Assembly (NCBI GenBank): GCA_030762175.1
Contig: CM060841.1
Coordinates: 8,797,501 to 8,861,500, forward strand
Length of the DNA stretch: 64,000 bases
Direction: 5' to 3'
Origin: Metallyticus violacea
Lineage: Eukaryota > Arthropoda > Insecta > Mantodea > Metallyticidae
Under the pieces are notes generated by a model. It was not told the origin of the DNA. It made no database searches and saw nothing but the letters and a program-made list of their open reading frames with translations. The stretch's first letter is position 1; the number at the start of each line of letters is the position of its first letter. Both the position numbers and the translations under genes were made by a program. Below, in pieces: positions 9,249-22,900 of the stretch.

Positions 9249-12200
9249 CCAGACTCTCTGATCGTTCGAACTTTCTCAGCGAAATACTTGGACTTATCGG
9301 CCAATACTGTGTTATCAGTTTATTTAGACATTTATACGAAAGGGAAGTTTTAATCGATATTAATCGTTTGCTTATTATCATTTGAGACACAGTGAAGCTT
9401 CTTACATGAATGGGCATTAAGAGCTAATACAGTTTTTGACATCGAAAACTTTGACTTTGCTCTTATATTGCCTGTCAAGATGCAACAGTTTTAGAAATGT
9501 CCAGGAATAGTTAATGAGTAGAAGATTGGGATTTCTCTTTTATAATTACGATATTACTAAGAGGAAAACTTTCTTACAATGGTTAAACAATAAGCATTTC
9601 CAAGATCCGCTCTGAGTCATTCAGAAATTGGGTTAAAGCGTCATTCAAAGTCGTACTAACTTCTGAAGATTGATCTCCCCTCATCTAAGACTAAATTAAG
9701 AGGTAGGAAGCAAGTTAACTAGCAATTTGTCTTTTAACAAGCCCTCTTACATTGCATGAACTTTATGCGCAGGATTTATGCGAAGGACATAATGAGTACT
9801 GTTTGGAAAAGGGGTTTTAATTGGATATTCGATATCGGATATTCGATATCGCAGTCGTTAATGCTCTCTTGTTAGCCCTAGTGAATTGACTGACTGAGAT
9901 AAACTTTTATATCGTCAATGTGTCTATTTCGGGCTCCACTTCTGTTTCAAGCTGTGTTTAATTGAGCTGTGATAATGAAAGGTATTGTGTTGCTTCATTT
10001 CTCGAGGCAACATACCTGGCAATTTATTTTCTTTCACAGAGCGCAGTAAAACACGCCTCGAGTAAGCGATTGCGTCCCGTTAAAGCTCGCAAATGTTTGA
10101 ATTTCTTTTACCCTTATTTAAATGAACACTTTCATCTGGTGTAATGAATCCCCGATTGGCTTTGGCTTTTAAACGAGCTACACACTGCTATGAAAAATCT
10201 CTTAATGGAATTTTGTAGGTTAACCAAAACAAAATATATTACTAGAGAAGGGAAGGGAGATGTATTAATGTTTTAATAGCAAATTGCTTAGCCTTTGAAG
10301 GCTGTCTTCTCATTTGTTGTTTTCTACAAACTAAACATTACCACAGGCATTAGGAAAATTAAATGTAAATTGAATATAGAAAACATTAATGACGGCTTGA
10401 GGGTACCTTAAAATAGAATATTTTCTCATATATAAAGGAGGTTTGTATTCATTGGATTAAAAAAATGCATCAGGGTTTTTACATATTTGTCTAGTGTTGT
10501 TCTTTCATTGTTATTTTGGAATACATGATCAAATAATGATTAAGCTTTTGCAGCTAAATGAACTTATTGGCTTATCAATAATGCAAAATTATACCGCTGG
10601 TCGCTGTTTTTCTAAGCCAATCCAAGGCCAAGAGCATTTTCGTTGCTTAGCCCATTCTTATTGTTATTTTTGAGGAAGGTTTAATTTTAAATGTTATATG
10701 GCCAATCTCCTTTAAATTCTCATCAGGTGTCCAAACAATTTCAGTCTTCTTTGATCTAATTTGTCTAACACAAATATTTCTGCATGTACCATTCTTCTAA
10801 TTTTTTAATGACTACATGGTCAAACATGGAAATCTTTGCGCTTTGTCTCAAATAATCAGTTTCGATTCTTTTTTATATATATTTTTTATTAATGCTTTAA
10901 ATTTTACTTCCATACTTATTACAAATTCAATCAAACAATTTTTAAAGTATTTTATCGTTGCGTACATTATAATAGACAACCACAAATTACTTGCCAAATT
11001 TTAAACTTGAAATGGAACAGCGTCAAATAATAATTATAATAAGAAATTATATACTAAGCACTACAAACTGTATTTTATTATAAATGTTAAATTATGCTGT
11101 TTTAATTTGTTATTTATATGTGAATAAAGACGAATATCACTATAAGAATTTAGAAACTTTGAATATTATAGATGCAGTTATTATATACAGAGTGCGGAAG
11201 AAAATTTTTATTGAAAAGGGGGTCGAAAATAGGCCCCTCAAGAACAGAAACAAGTGTTCTCGGACGCTTCATTGTGATGCTGCAGGCGTTGACTCCAAAA
11301 ACTACAAAAGTTTTATGGATAGTCAAGAAGACTAAAAACATAATTGTTTACCTTAAGAAAATAATACTATCACACAAATATGTACCGTAATTGAAGTTCA
11401 AGTACAATAATCGTTTATTAAATTTAAACCACTCTCGTTCTCAAAACGTTTTACAACTTCCACAAGATCTGCTCACGGAATATTGTGGTTCAGTCGCTTA
11501 TCACTGCGTTACCTACATTGACAAGGATTACATTTGAATGGCTAGGAACACCCGTCACATCACAACGTAGCTGTGACGTTGACCCATGTCTATATATGCC
11601 TCTATCTCTATTACTCTTAAATAGCTCGAACATATTTTTTCCTGTATTCTAGGGCTACGCATGGAATTTCGCTACAACTAAATAATATATAATGGAATAT
11701 TTTGAGCTATTTACTAAGACATTCTATTTTAACCATTCTATTGCGTTACATATACAATATTCAAATATGAACATGTTTCCGTATTTTGAATAACTCTTAG
11801 CTAAGCTAAGACGTATTCTGTATTCTTTTTAATTCTCTGGTTACAGGCCGCTGCTCCAATTTGCTTTACTTGAGGTTTCAAATCTTACACTTATGTAAGA
11901 GTCATAATATAGAAGGTCTGAATAACACTTTGCGCATTATTTCTTTTCACAAGACGTGCTGTGTTATTCTTCACACAGTTTCTGCTTCAGAAATTGGAGC
12001 TTCCTAGCAAGTGAAGTCAGAGACAATAATTTAGAGCAGAACTACACGAACTGTTTCTTAAAATTTAAATTTCAGTTTATAAAAACTAATTCTCATAACT
12101 AAAAGTGAAACAATTCCTTTGGAAACAAGACTTTACGGTGCATGACGTCAGAGGTCTGGGAATAGAAACACTTGCTGATGTTTACATCGGAACGCTAGGT

Positions 12201-13596
12201 ACAGTTCAGTGTTAGTTCTATTGCATGGTTGATGCAAATTTATATAATTATTAAATTCACACACATCTTTAGTACTTCCATAGTTTGACTTTGCTTTCCC
12301 CCCCCCCCACCCCACTTAGCTCCTTACCTCTTTATGATAGCTCTGCAGTTTACCACATATAAACATCTCTCTGGAAGGTGAAGAAGTCATTTGATGATTT
12401 ATATCGCTTCTCCTGTTTTCTTCATATATCAAACGTTTATCTTACTTTAATAAAATGTATTACCGACTTTAAATCATACTTTTATTTTGACTTATTATTA
12501 TTGTAATTAACTTTAATTTCATTTGTACAAATTCAACATTAACATAGACATTAGCCGATACTGTTATCAATGTATATAGCATTTAAAACTGGGTGAGCAA
12601 AAGATGCGTTAAATTCTAATTCTATAGGCATATGAGGGCAAAAGGTGTTATATTCTATAAAGATGTTTTTTATGCTTTGATTTGACGTAACAAAGATATT
12701 GGTTGTATGAGGCGAGGTCATTAAAGTTGTCCGAATTTTACAGAACTTTCGTTCCACAGTTTTTAATGTAAACATTTCACGCGAATCATCAAAGCAGGAT
12801 GTAGAAGTATTAAGTAAATATTTGGTTTACAAACAAATAAAAACTTGTCTAGTCAGTTATCACTAAAATAAAATAAGAAAGCATAAAACGAAAATATTGT
12901 TATAGGATTGAATTTTTCAAATTTTAACATAACATTAATGATATATAATTTTAGAAAAACAACTTTTATAGAATAAACTAAATGGTTACTGGGACTAACA
13001 TATTGAAAAAACAGAAATATAATTGCGAAAATGGTGCATAAAACGTACTTGCTAATTACTTTTTCACAAGGCACATACAGAAATTTTCCCTATATCTTTG
13101 AACATTTCGGTGTATGTAATATTTCAATAATAATAGGTATACCTACCTGCTATTTACTTTTCATCACTAAAATGCAACATGTTTTCAGCTGTTCAATTGT
13201 TAGAATTACGCCGATGTTTTCGTTATAGGAAAGCTTTTCGTGAATGAATATGAAGTTTTTATACTGGCAATTTCATTGTTAACATTATTTATATATTGGT
13301 TTCTGATTCCTAAGAAACACATCGAAGTTTACGCTCTTAAGCAGTTTACAAATCTATGTGCCAACAAACATTCTTTCTTTGATCTTGGTACCGCTTTTGG
13401 GAATATTTTGTATAATGACTAACTGGTGCTCTTTTCGTTTGGTTGGATCTATTGCTACCAGTCTAAATTATTGGTGCCCTTGTTTTTTAAATATTTAAAT
13501 ATGTCGCTGAAATCGTAAGATAGGCTAATTATCATGGAAGTAGATGTTATATAAGATTTTTAAATTTTATATTTTTCATCTAGCAACAAATTATTT

Positions 13597-13598
<2 letters not shown>
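9249..13598. other. Long unannotated AT-rich region
   Basis: About 4.3 kb in which I recognise no gene or element. Frames such as 9962-10144, 10816-11004, 11084-11335 and 12551-12775 (minus) are short, AT-driven and without known motifs. Local features are a duplicated palindromic 14-mer at 9823-9850 and a C-rich run near 12297-12314. Confidence 0.4.
9823..9850. repeat. Duplicated 14-bp near-palindrome
   Basis: GGATATTCGATATC occurs twice head to tail (9823-9836 and 9837-9850). Each copy contains the self-complementary pair GATATTCGATATC. Confidence 0.9.
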
Positions 13599-13628
<30 letters not shown>

Positions 13629-13705
13629 GTTGTTGTTGTTGTTGTTGTTGCTGTTGCTGCTACTACTATTACTACTACTAGTACTAGTTACTATTACTAC
13701 TACTA

Positions 13706-13738
<33 letters not shown>

Positions 13739-13771
13739 TTACTACTACTACTACTACTACTTCTACTACTA

Positions 13772-13802
<31 letters not shown>

Positions 13803-13843
13803 CTCTACTACTTATACTACCACTTTTGCTACTATTATTACTC

Positions 13844-13894
<51 letters not shown>

Positions 13895-14021
13895 TTACTC
13901 CTACTACTATTACTATTACTACCACTATTGCTACTACTAATGGTACTACTATTACTACTACTAGTACTAGTTATTATTACTACTACTACTATTATTACTA
14001 CTACTACCACTACTATTACTG

Positions 14022-14057
<36 letters not shown>

Positions 14058-14729
14058 TTACTACTACTACTATTACTACTACTACTATTACTACTACTAC
14101 TACTATTACTACTACTACTATTATTACTACTACTATTACTACTACTACTATTATTACTACTACTACTATTACTACTACTACTATTACTACTACTACTACT
14201 ATTACTACTACTACTATTACTACTACTACTATTACTACTACTACTATTATTACTACTACTACTATTACTACTACTACTATTACTACTACTACTACTACTA
14301 CTACTACTATTACTACTACTACTATTATTACTACTACTACCACTACTACTACTACCACCACTACTACTGCTACTACTACTATTACTACTACTACTATTAC
14401 TACCACCACTACTACTACTGCTACTACTATTACTACTACTATTACTACTACTAGTACTAGTTACTATTACTACTACTACCACTACTACTACCACCACCAC
14501 TACTACTGCTACTATTACTACTATTACTACCACTACTACTACTACTACTACTATTACTACTACTATTACTACTACTATTACAACTACTATTACTACTACT
14601 ATTACTACTACTACTATTACAACTACTATTACTACTACTAGCACTACTACTGGTACTACTACTACTACTACTACTACCACTACTACTGCTACTACCATTA
14701 CTAGTAGTTACTGCTGCTACTACTACTGC
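13599..14729. repeat. Compound trinucleotide microsatellite, ~1.13 kb
   Basis: The locus begins as (ATT)n, passes through (GTT)n and GCT units, then becomes ACT/ATT/ACC units for about 1 kb. Every frame is open over long distances. The resulting poly-Tyr, poly-Thr, poly-Leu, poly-Val and poly-Ser frames (for example 13627-14454 and 13826-14641) are artefacts and not genes. The palindrome ACTAGTACTAGT recurs at 13677, 13960 and 14450. The sequence after the first and third copies is nearly the same, which points to internal segment duplication as well as slippage. Confidence 0.95.
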
Positions 14730-16311
14730 AATATTTTAAAGCCCGATTAGTGTTAGTGGCACTGTTGTAGCTTTCCAAAAAGACTCTTTATTTCTGTTTA
14801 TTATAATTTGAATTTATGTTTAATACGGAGACAAATGTAACTAGTAGACATTTGTTCTGTTACAGGATCTTGTGGGCGTTCTCAGCAGCTTGGATACAAG
14901 TTTATCTATCTTCCGGATGACTCAAATAAAAGATGAGAGAGGGTTCTCTGTGAGCTATGGGTAACCATGGCGTTATGTACACCTCCTTTGTTTCATTTGC
15001 CACTCCTACAACACTCGGAGCCGGTAAAGCGCCTCACTTCGCTCGTATTATGTAACTGGGTCGGAGACTGCTCATGTGCAATTTGTCTCCATTACTCTGA
15101 GTCTACCACAGAGTGGCCTGCGGCTCTTTGTCCTCTCTACTCAGCGATACGTCCTTTGCGCCAATTACATTATTCCCATGCAAGAAAGAAAGAGAAAAAG
15201 AGAGAGAAGAATTTCACTTTCAGCACATATCGAAGGACAGACAGGCTATAATCCTAATAAATCATGTGTAGTAAAATCGAGTTCAGTGTAGAGGGTAACA
15301 TCGAATATAAACTTTTATTTCTTCATTCAGATGATGCAAAAGCTACTATCGTCACGAAAACTTCATCGCCATCTTTAATTGTTCTGGTCAGCTTCAGTAC
15401 TGGGGAACCCCCCCCCCATAAAATAAATATCAAAAAAATGAATCTGTTACGACACATGGCATAAAAGAATTTAAAACAATTTAACGACATTGAGCAAAAA
15501 TAATAATATTTCTCCCTCCTGTCTCCTTCATTGGCTTGTAAGGAGATATGGCTTGGCAGTATGCACAGAGAAGGAGCGAGTCCTAGCTTTCTAAGTTAAG
15601 CGTGAATATCGAACTCGGGACCTCCTGGTGACTACATAGACTGCTCTGGGGATTCTGGTAAAATTTCTTTCGTTTTAGCCCCTAAATCAATAAATTGTTC
15701 TGAATATTTATTAACTATTTTCGAAAAAATGGTTTTGTTCCTGAGCTTTTAATAAGTGAAATTTTATGTGGTCCAGGAGGTGCCCGATTCGATTAAAATA
15801 ACGAATATACTTGTTTTAGTATGGTCCTCTTATTAATTCCTACAACATTTGATGGTTCCACTTTAGGGAAATTATGCAATATTGCTTATTTCTTTGACAT
15901 GCCGTAAGGAAATTATAAAACATTAAGGCTCGGGTAACGATAATATTTGCATTGAATCTATCCATTAAAATTATTTTTCCTGTATTGTTTCCGTTTTACT
16001 GGTCCCTGTTTAATTCTGTGTTTGCTTTGTAGAATTATTGTTATAATATACTTCAATTACAATAAAGATTACTGTTAATATATTATTTTCTTATGTACTA
16101 ATTTTCCCAAATGATCCAGGTTCTTTCCGGGTTTCCATTATAAGGATCCCTCCATTTGTTAAAAAGTGAGTGCTCTTCATGTGATCGATGTGAAAGTCAT
16201 TGATTCCAAATGTCATAAAAATGGCTATCATAGGCAACGAAACAGCCAAATGAAATGAAGAAAAAACTGTGATAGCCAATTATGGGCAGCCAAAATGTCC
16301 TTTTTTTTTTT
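14730..16311. other. Unannotated region with a short unknown frame
   Basis: The region is less AT-rich near 14950-15250. An open frame at 14967-15251 (94 codons) has a Cys/Leu-rich N-terminus and a Lys/Arg-rich C-terminus. It matches nothing I know, and a second frame (15076-15291) overlaps it. It may be a fragment of an unclassified repeat. The rest shows no feature beyond a poly-C run near 15409. Confidence 0.35.
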
Positions 16312-16925
16312 TACACACAAAAAAGCTAAGATGAGATATTTTATAACGAAAGGTTAAAGTGAGCAATTATTTACAGTAAAAGAAAATTTAACTACTTTTT
16401 ACACAAAAAAGCTAAGATGTGCAAGGGCAAAGATATTATTTTTTAATTTTTTTTTATAGTAAAAGACAAAGATGGATGTTTTTCACAGTTAAATGCAAAG
16501 ATAGGCTGTTTGCAAAAATAAAAAGGCCCAAATAAGATATTTTGATAGAAAAGGGGTAAAGATAAGGTAATTTTCTGAGTAAAATGCTAAGATATGTTAT
16601 TTTTTATATAAGAAAGTCTAAAATGGGCTATTTTTGATAGAAAAAAGAGCAAAGAAGAGGCACTTTCAATAGAAAAAAAGGCAAAGATAGGTTATTGTTC
16701 ATAGTAAAGAGCAAAAATAGAGAATTTTCAATATACAAAAGGCCAAATTGATTTGAAAAAAAATGCAAAGATAACCTATTTTAAACAGAAAAATAAAAAA
16801 CTGGCTATTTAGCATAGTAAAACGCAAGGAAAGGCTATTTTCCATTAAAAAGGCTAAGATAAACGATTTATTAAATGAGGAAGAGATAAGCTTAATTTTA
16901 AAAAAATAAGGTAAATAGTAGCTAA
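16312..16925 (-). repeat. Left flank of the satellite: short monomers, inverted
   Basis: About fifteen imperfect monomers of 35-45 bp with the theme GGCAAAGATAGGCTATTTTT followed by a TAGTAAAA-like spacer. The same motif in the opposite sense (GCCTATCTTTGCC) is the building block of the 675-bp units to the right. This flank therefore looks like the unorganised, inverted edge of the array. Confidence 0.7.
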
Positions 16926-19900
16926 TGTGCGCTTATATTTGCCTGTAAAATTTCAGCATATAACTTGCCCATTGGCCGAAAAATTAACCTGAACTTTGTC
17001 TTTTCGGCAATTCATCGAAAAAATGGCCTATTTATGGCCTTTCTGACTAAACGTAGCACACATTTGCTCTTTATTTTCAATTCTATGAAAAAATAGTCTA
17101 TCTTATACTATTCCACCAAAATTTTGCCTATATTTGCGTGGAAAATAAATGAGAAAATAAGCTACATTTTTCAGAAAAATAAAGGCTATGATGAACTAAT
17201 TTTTTTCTAGAATTTAATTATGGGGGGACATACTTAATTTATAATGGAATTTGGTCAAGAGAGGCCATTTTTGGGAAGAAAAGCGCTAAAATATGAAAAA
17301 ATTGTCAAAAAAATTAAAACAGCGATGGGCTAATTTTTGTCAGATGTGTTTGCCTTTTTGCCGACAAAATTTAGCCTATCTCTGTTTTGATCTTCTTTCA
17401 ATTTTGGCCTATTTTGGTCCTTTCCTCAAAATTTATCCTATTTAGACCTTAATTGTTGAGAGACTCAGCCTAATTCACACTTTCGGCCACAAATTTAGAC
17501 CAATTTTATTTTATTGCATAGAAAATTTAGTCTATCTTCATTTTTTCCCCTACAATTTACCCTACCTTAACCTTATTCATAAAAACTGGGCCTATATTGG
17601 CCTCTATTGTCTTCTATAAAATATCAGCACATAGCTTGCCCATATAATCGAAAAATTAACCTGAACAATGTCTTATCTCATTTCAACGAAAAAAATGGGC
17701 CATTTTTGGCCTTTATGGCAAAAATTAGCACACATTTACCTTTATTTTTAATTCTGTGGAACAATAGTCTATCTTATTCATTTGCACCAAAATTTTTCCT
17801 GTATATGCGTTGAAAATAAATGAGAAAATAAACCATTTTTCAGGAAAATGGAAATAAAAGGCTATGTTGGAATCATAAAAAATTATCAGCAAAATCAAAA
17901 CATAGATAGGCTAATTTTTGACAAGCCCTTTTATAGGCCAAAAACATTAGCTTATCTCTATTTTGATTTTCTTGCAATTTTTGGGTTATTTTGACCTTTT
18001 TCTCAAAATTAATGCTATTTAGGCCTTATTTCGTGAGAAACTCAGCCTAACTCACACTTTCGACTACAAATTCAGCCCTAGTTTATTTTATTTCATGGAA
18101 AATTTGGTCCATCTTCGTTTTCCCCCCACTATTTACCCTATGTTTGCCTTATTTGTAAACATTTGGGCCTATATTTGCCTCTACTGTATTCTGTAAAACT
18201 TACAGCATATAATTTGCCCATATAGCCGAAAAATTAACCTGAACTTTGTCTTTACGGCAATTCAGCGAAATAAATGGCCAATTTATGGCCTTTAGCAAAA
18301 AGTACCACACATTTGCCTTTATTATCAATTCCCTGGAAAAATTCGTCTATCTTATACTATTCCATCAAAAATGTTCCCTATATTTGCGTTAGAATAAATT
18401 AGAAGATAAACCATGTTTTTCAGGAAAATAAAAATAAATGCTATGTTGAACTAATTTTTCTAGGATTTAAATATGCGAGTTATAGGCCAAATTTATGATA
18501 GTATGTGGTCAATAGTGGCTATTTTTGGGAATAAAAGGGCAAAAAATGTAAAATATTATCTGAAAAATCAAAACATACACAGGCATATTTTTGTAAGGAA
18601 ATTTTTTGCCTTTTTTTTTTTTTTTATGGCGACAAAATTTAGCCCATTTCTGGTTTCATTAAATTTCATTTTTTGGTCTATTTTGGCCGTTTTACTCTAA
18701 ATTTGTTCTATTTAGGCCTTATTTCGTGATAATCTCAGCTAACTCACAATCTCGGCTTCAAATTTAGCCTTAGTTTATTTTGTTTCATGGAAGATTTAGC
18801 CTATCTTCGCTTTTCCCTAATATTTACCCGTATAGTGGCCTTATTAATAAACATTAAAGCCTATATTGGGCTCTATTGTATTCTGTGAAAATATTAGCAT
18901 ATAATTTGCCCATATAGCCGAAAAATTAACCTAAACTCTGTCTTTTCGGCAATTCACCAAAAAAGGGCCTATTTTGACCTTTCTGGCAAATATTATTACA
19001 CATTTGCCTTAATTATAAATTCTGTGGAAAATTTGGTCTATCTTTACTATTTCGCCTACATTTTGCCTATATTTGCATGGAAAATAAATTAGAAAATAAA
19101 CCATATTTGAGGAAAATAAAAGTAAATGGTATGTTGAACTAACATTTGCTGGCATTTTATAAGGGGGTTATAGCCTTTGTTGGTTTTCCCCTATTATTCA
19201 CTCAATTAATTCCTTTATTTGTAACCATTTGGGCCTATATTAGGTTCTATTGTATTCTGTGAAAATTTTAGCATATAATTTGCGCATAAAGCCGAAAAAT
19301 TAACCTGAAATTTGTCTTTTCCGCAATTAACCGAAAAAACTGGCCTATTTATGGACTTTCTGGTAAACATTAGCACACATTTGCCTTTATTATCTATTCT
19401 CCGGATAAATTTGTCTATCTAATACTATTCCACTAAAATTTTGCCTACATTTGCGTGGAAAATAATTTTGAAAATTAACCTTATTTTCAGGAAAATAAAT
19501 ATAAATGATATGTTCATCTAATTTTCTTAGGATTTAAATATGGGGTTTATTGGCCTAATTTATCACATTATGTTATCAAGAGAGGCCATTTTTGGATATA
19601 AATGGCAAAATATATTAAAAATATCAGGAAACTCAAAACTGAGATAGGCTAATTTTTGTCAGGAAAAATTATTGCATTTTTGGCGACAAAATTTAGCCTA
19701 TCTCTGGTTTGATCAAATTTAAATTTTGGGTCTATTTTGGCCCTTTCCCTTTATATTTATTCTATTTAGGCCTTATTTCGTAATAAAGTAAGCCTAACTC
19801 TCAATTTCGGCCTCAAAATTAGCCCTAGTATTTTTTATTTCATTAAAAATTTACCTGTCTTCGTTTTTCCCCAACTATTTAGGCAATTAATTGCCGTATT

Positions 19901-22900
19901 TGTAAACTTTTACACCTATACTGGGCTCTATTGTATTCTGTGACAATTTCAGCATATACCTTGCCCATATAGCCGAAAAATTAACCTGAACTTTGTTTTT
20001 CTGCAAATAACCGAAAAAATTGCCTTTTTTTGGCCTTTCTGGTGAAAATTAGCACACATTTGCCTTTATTATCTATTAAATTTATAAATCTGTCTAACTT
20101 AATCTATGCCCCTAAAATTTTGCCTATATTTCCATGGGAAATAAATTTGAAAAGAAACCTTATTTTTCAGAAAAATAAAAATAAATGGTATGTTGAACAA
20201 TGTTTTTCAAGGATTTAAATATGGAGTTTATAGACTTAATTTGTAATATTATGTGATCAAGAGAGGCCATTTTTGAGAATAAAAGGGCCAAAAATATAAA
20301 AAAATACCAGGGAAATTAAAACTGAAATGGGCTAATTTTAGTCAGGTTGCATTTTTTTGGCGACAAAATTTAGCCTATCTTTGGTTTGAACAAATTTAAA
20401 TTTGGGCCTATTTAGGCCCTTTCGCTTTAAATGTATCTAATTAGGCCTTATGTCTTAAATAATGTTAGCCTAACTCTCAATTTCGGTCTCAAATTTAGCC
20501 CTAGTATTTTTTATTCCATTAAAAATTTAATCTTTCTTCATTTTCCAAACTATTTTCACAGTTAATTGCCTTATTTGTAAACTTTTGGGCCTATATTGGG
20601 CTCTATTGTATTGCTTGAATATTTTAGCAGATACTTTGCCCATATAGCCGAAAAAATAACCTGAACTTTGTTTTTTTTCTGGAAATAACCGAAAAAATGT
20701 CCTATTTATGGTGTTTCAGGTGAAAACTAGCACACATTGGCCTTGAATATGTATTTTCTATATAAATTTGTCTACCTATACTATTCACTAAAGTTTTGCA
20801 TATACAAATATTTTTAAAGGAACCTTGTTTTTCAGGAAAATGAAAGTAAATAGCATTTTGAACTAATTTTTTCTAGATTTAAATATGGAGTTCATAGACC
20901 TAATTTACTGTATTATGTGATCAAGACAGGTCATTTTTGGAATAAAAGGGCGAAAAGTATAAAAAAATATCAGGAAAATCAAAACTGAGATAGGCTAATT
21001 TTTTGTCAGGAAAAATTATCGCATTTTTTTGGCGACTAAACTTAGCCTCCGGTTTGATCAAATTTCAATTTTGGGCCTATTTTAACCTTTTCCGTCTAAA
21101 TTTATTCTATCTAGGCCTTGTATCGTAATAATCTGAGCGAAAATCTCAATTTCGGGCTCAATTTTATCTCTAGTATTATTTATTTTATGGAAAATTAACC
21201 TTTTTCGTTTTCCCCCTAATATTTACCTATTTAATTGCCTTATTTGTAAACATTTGGGCCTATATTGGGCTCTATTGCATTCGGTGAAAATGTTAGCATA
21301 CAATTTACACATAATAGCCGAAAAATTAACCTGAATTTTGTATTTTCCGTAAATAACCGAAAAAATGGTCTTTTTTTTGGTCTTTCTGGTGAAAATTAGC
21401 TCACATTTGCCTTTATTATCTATTAACTGTATAAATCTGTCTATCTTATGCTATTCCACTAAAATTTTTCCTATATTTGCGCGGGAAATATAATTGAAAA
21501 AAAAAACTTATTTTTCAGAAAAATAAAAATAAATGGTATGTTGAACAATGTTTTTCTAGGATTTATATATGGGGTTTATAGATTTAATTTGCAATATTAT
21601 ATGATCAAGAGAGCCCATGTTTGGGAATAAACGTGCCAAAAATATAAAAAATATCAGGAAAAACAAAACTGAGATAGGCTAATTTTTTTCAGGTTGCATT
21701 TTTTTGGCGACATAATTTAGCCTATCTCTGTTTTGAACAAATTTAAATTTTGGGCCTATTTAGGCATATATGCTTTAATTTTATTCTAATTAGGCTTTAT
21801 TTCGTAATATTCTGAGCCTAATTCTCAATTTTAGCCCTATTTTTTTTATTCCATTAAAAATTTAGCCTTTCTTCGTTTTTCCCCAACTTTTTGCGCAATT
21901 AATTACCTTATTCGTAAACCTTTGGGTCTATATTGGACTCTATTGTATTCTGGGACAATGTTAGCATATACCTTGCCCGAATACCCGACAAAATAACCTG
22001 AACTTAGTTTTCCTGTAAATAACCGAAAAAAACCCTATATATGGCCTTTCTGGTGAAAATTAGCACACATTGGCCTTAAATAGTATTTTCTATATAAATT
22101 TGTCTGCCTGTACTATTCCACTAAAATTTTGCCTATATAAAATTTTTTTAAACAAACCTTATTTTTCAGAAAAATAAAAATATATGGTATGTTGAACCAT
22201 TTGTGTCATTAAATATATAGTTTATATACTTAATTTATAATATTATGTGATTAACAGAGGCCAATTTTGGGAATATAAGGGCGAAAAATATAAAATAATA
22301 TCAGGAAAATCAAAACAGAGATAGGCTAATTTTTTGTCAGGAAAAATTATCGCATTTTTATGGCGACAAAATTTAGCCTGTCTCTGGTTTGATCAAATTT
22401 CAATTTTCGGCCTATTTTAACCTTTTCCGAATAACTTTATTCTATCTAGGCCTTTTTCGTAATAATCTGAGCGAAAATCTCTATTTCGGGCTCAATTTTA
22501 TCTCTAGTATTATTTATTTTATGGAAAATTAACCTTTTTCGTTTTCCCCCTAATTTTTACCTATTTAATTGCCTTATTTGTAAACATTTGGGCATATATT
22601 GGGCTCTATTGCATTCGGTGAAAATGTTAGCATACAATTTACACATAATAGCCGAAAAATGAACCTGAATTTCGTATTTTCCGTAAATAACCGAAAAAAT
22701 GGATTTTTTTGGTCTTTCTGGTGAAAATTAGCACACATTTGCCTTTATTATCTATTAGCTGTATAAATCTGTCTATCTTATACTATTCCACTAAAATTTT
22801 GCCTATATTTGCGTGGGAAATATATTTTAAAAAAACTTATTTTTCAGAAAAATAAAAATAAATGGTATGTTGAACAATGTTTTTCTAGGATCTAAATATG

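Noticed and set aside
13627..14698. Very long open frames (241-275 codons) on both strands
   Set aside because: They are homopolymer translations (Tyr, Thr, Leu, Val, Ser) of the trinucleotide tract, open in several frames at once; there is no gene.
14967..15251. 94-codon frame in a GC-richer patch as a host gene
   Set aside because: No recognisable domain, no splice context I can support, and another frame overlaps; left as unannotated.
15590..15640. Possible tRNA-like box B (GAACTCGGGACC) as a further SINE
   Set aside because: No matching box A and no second copy in the window.
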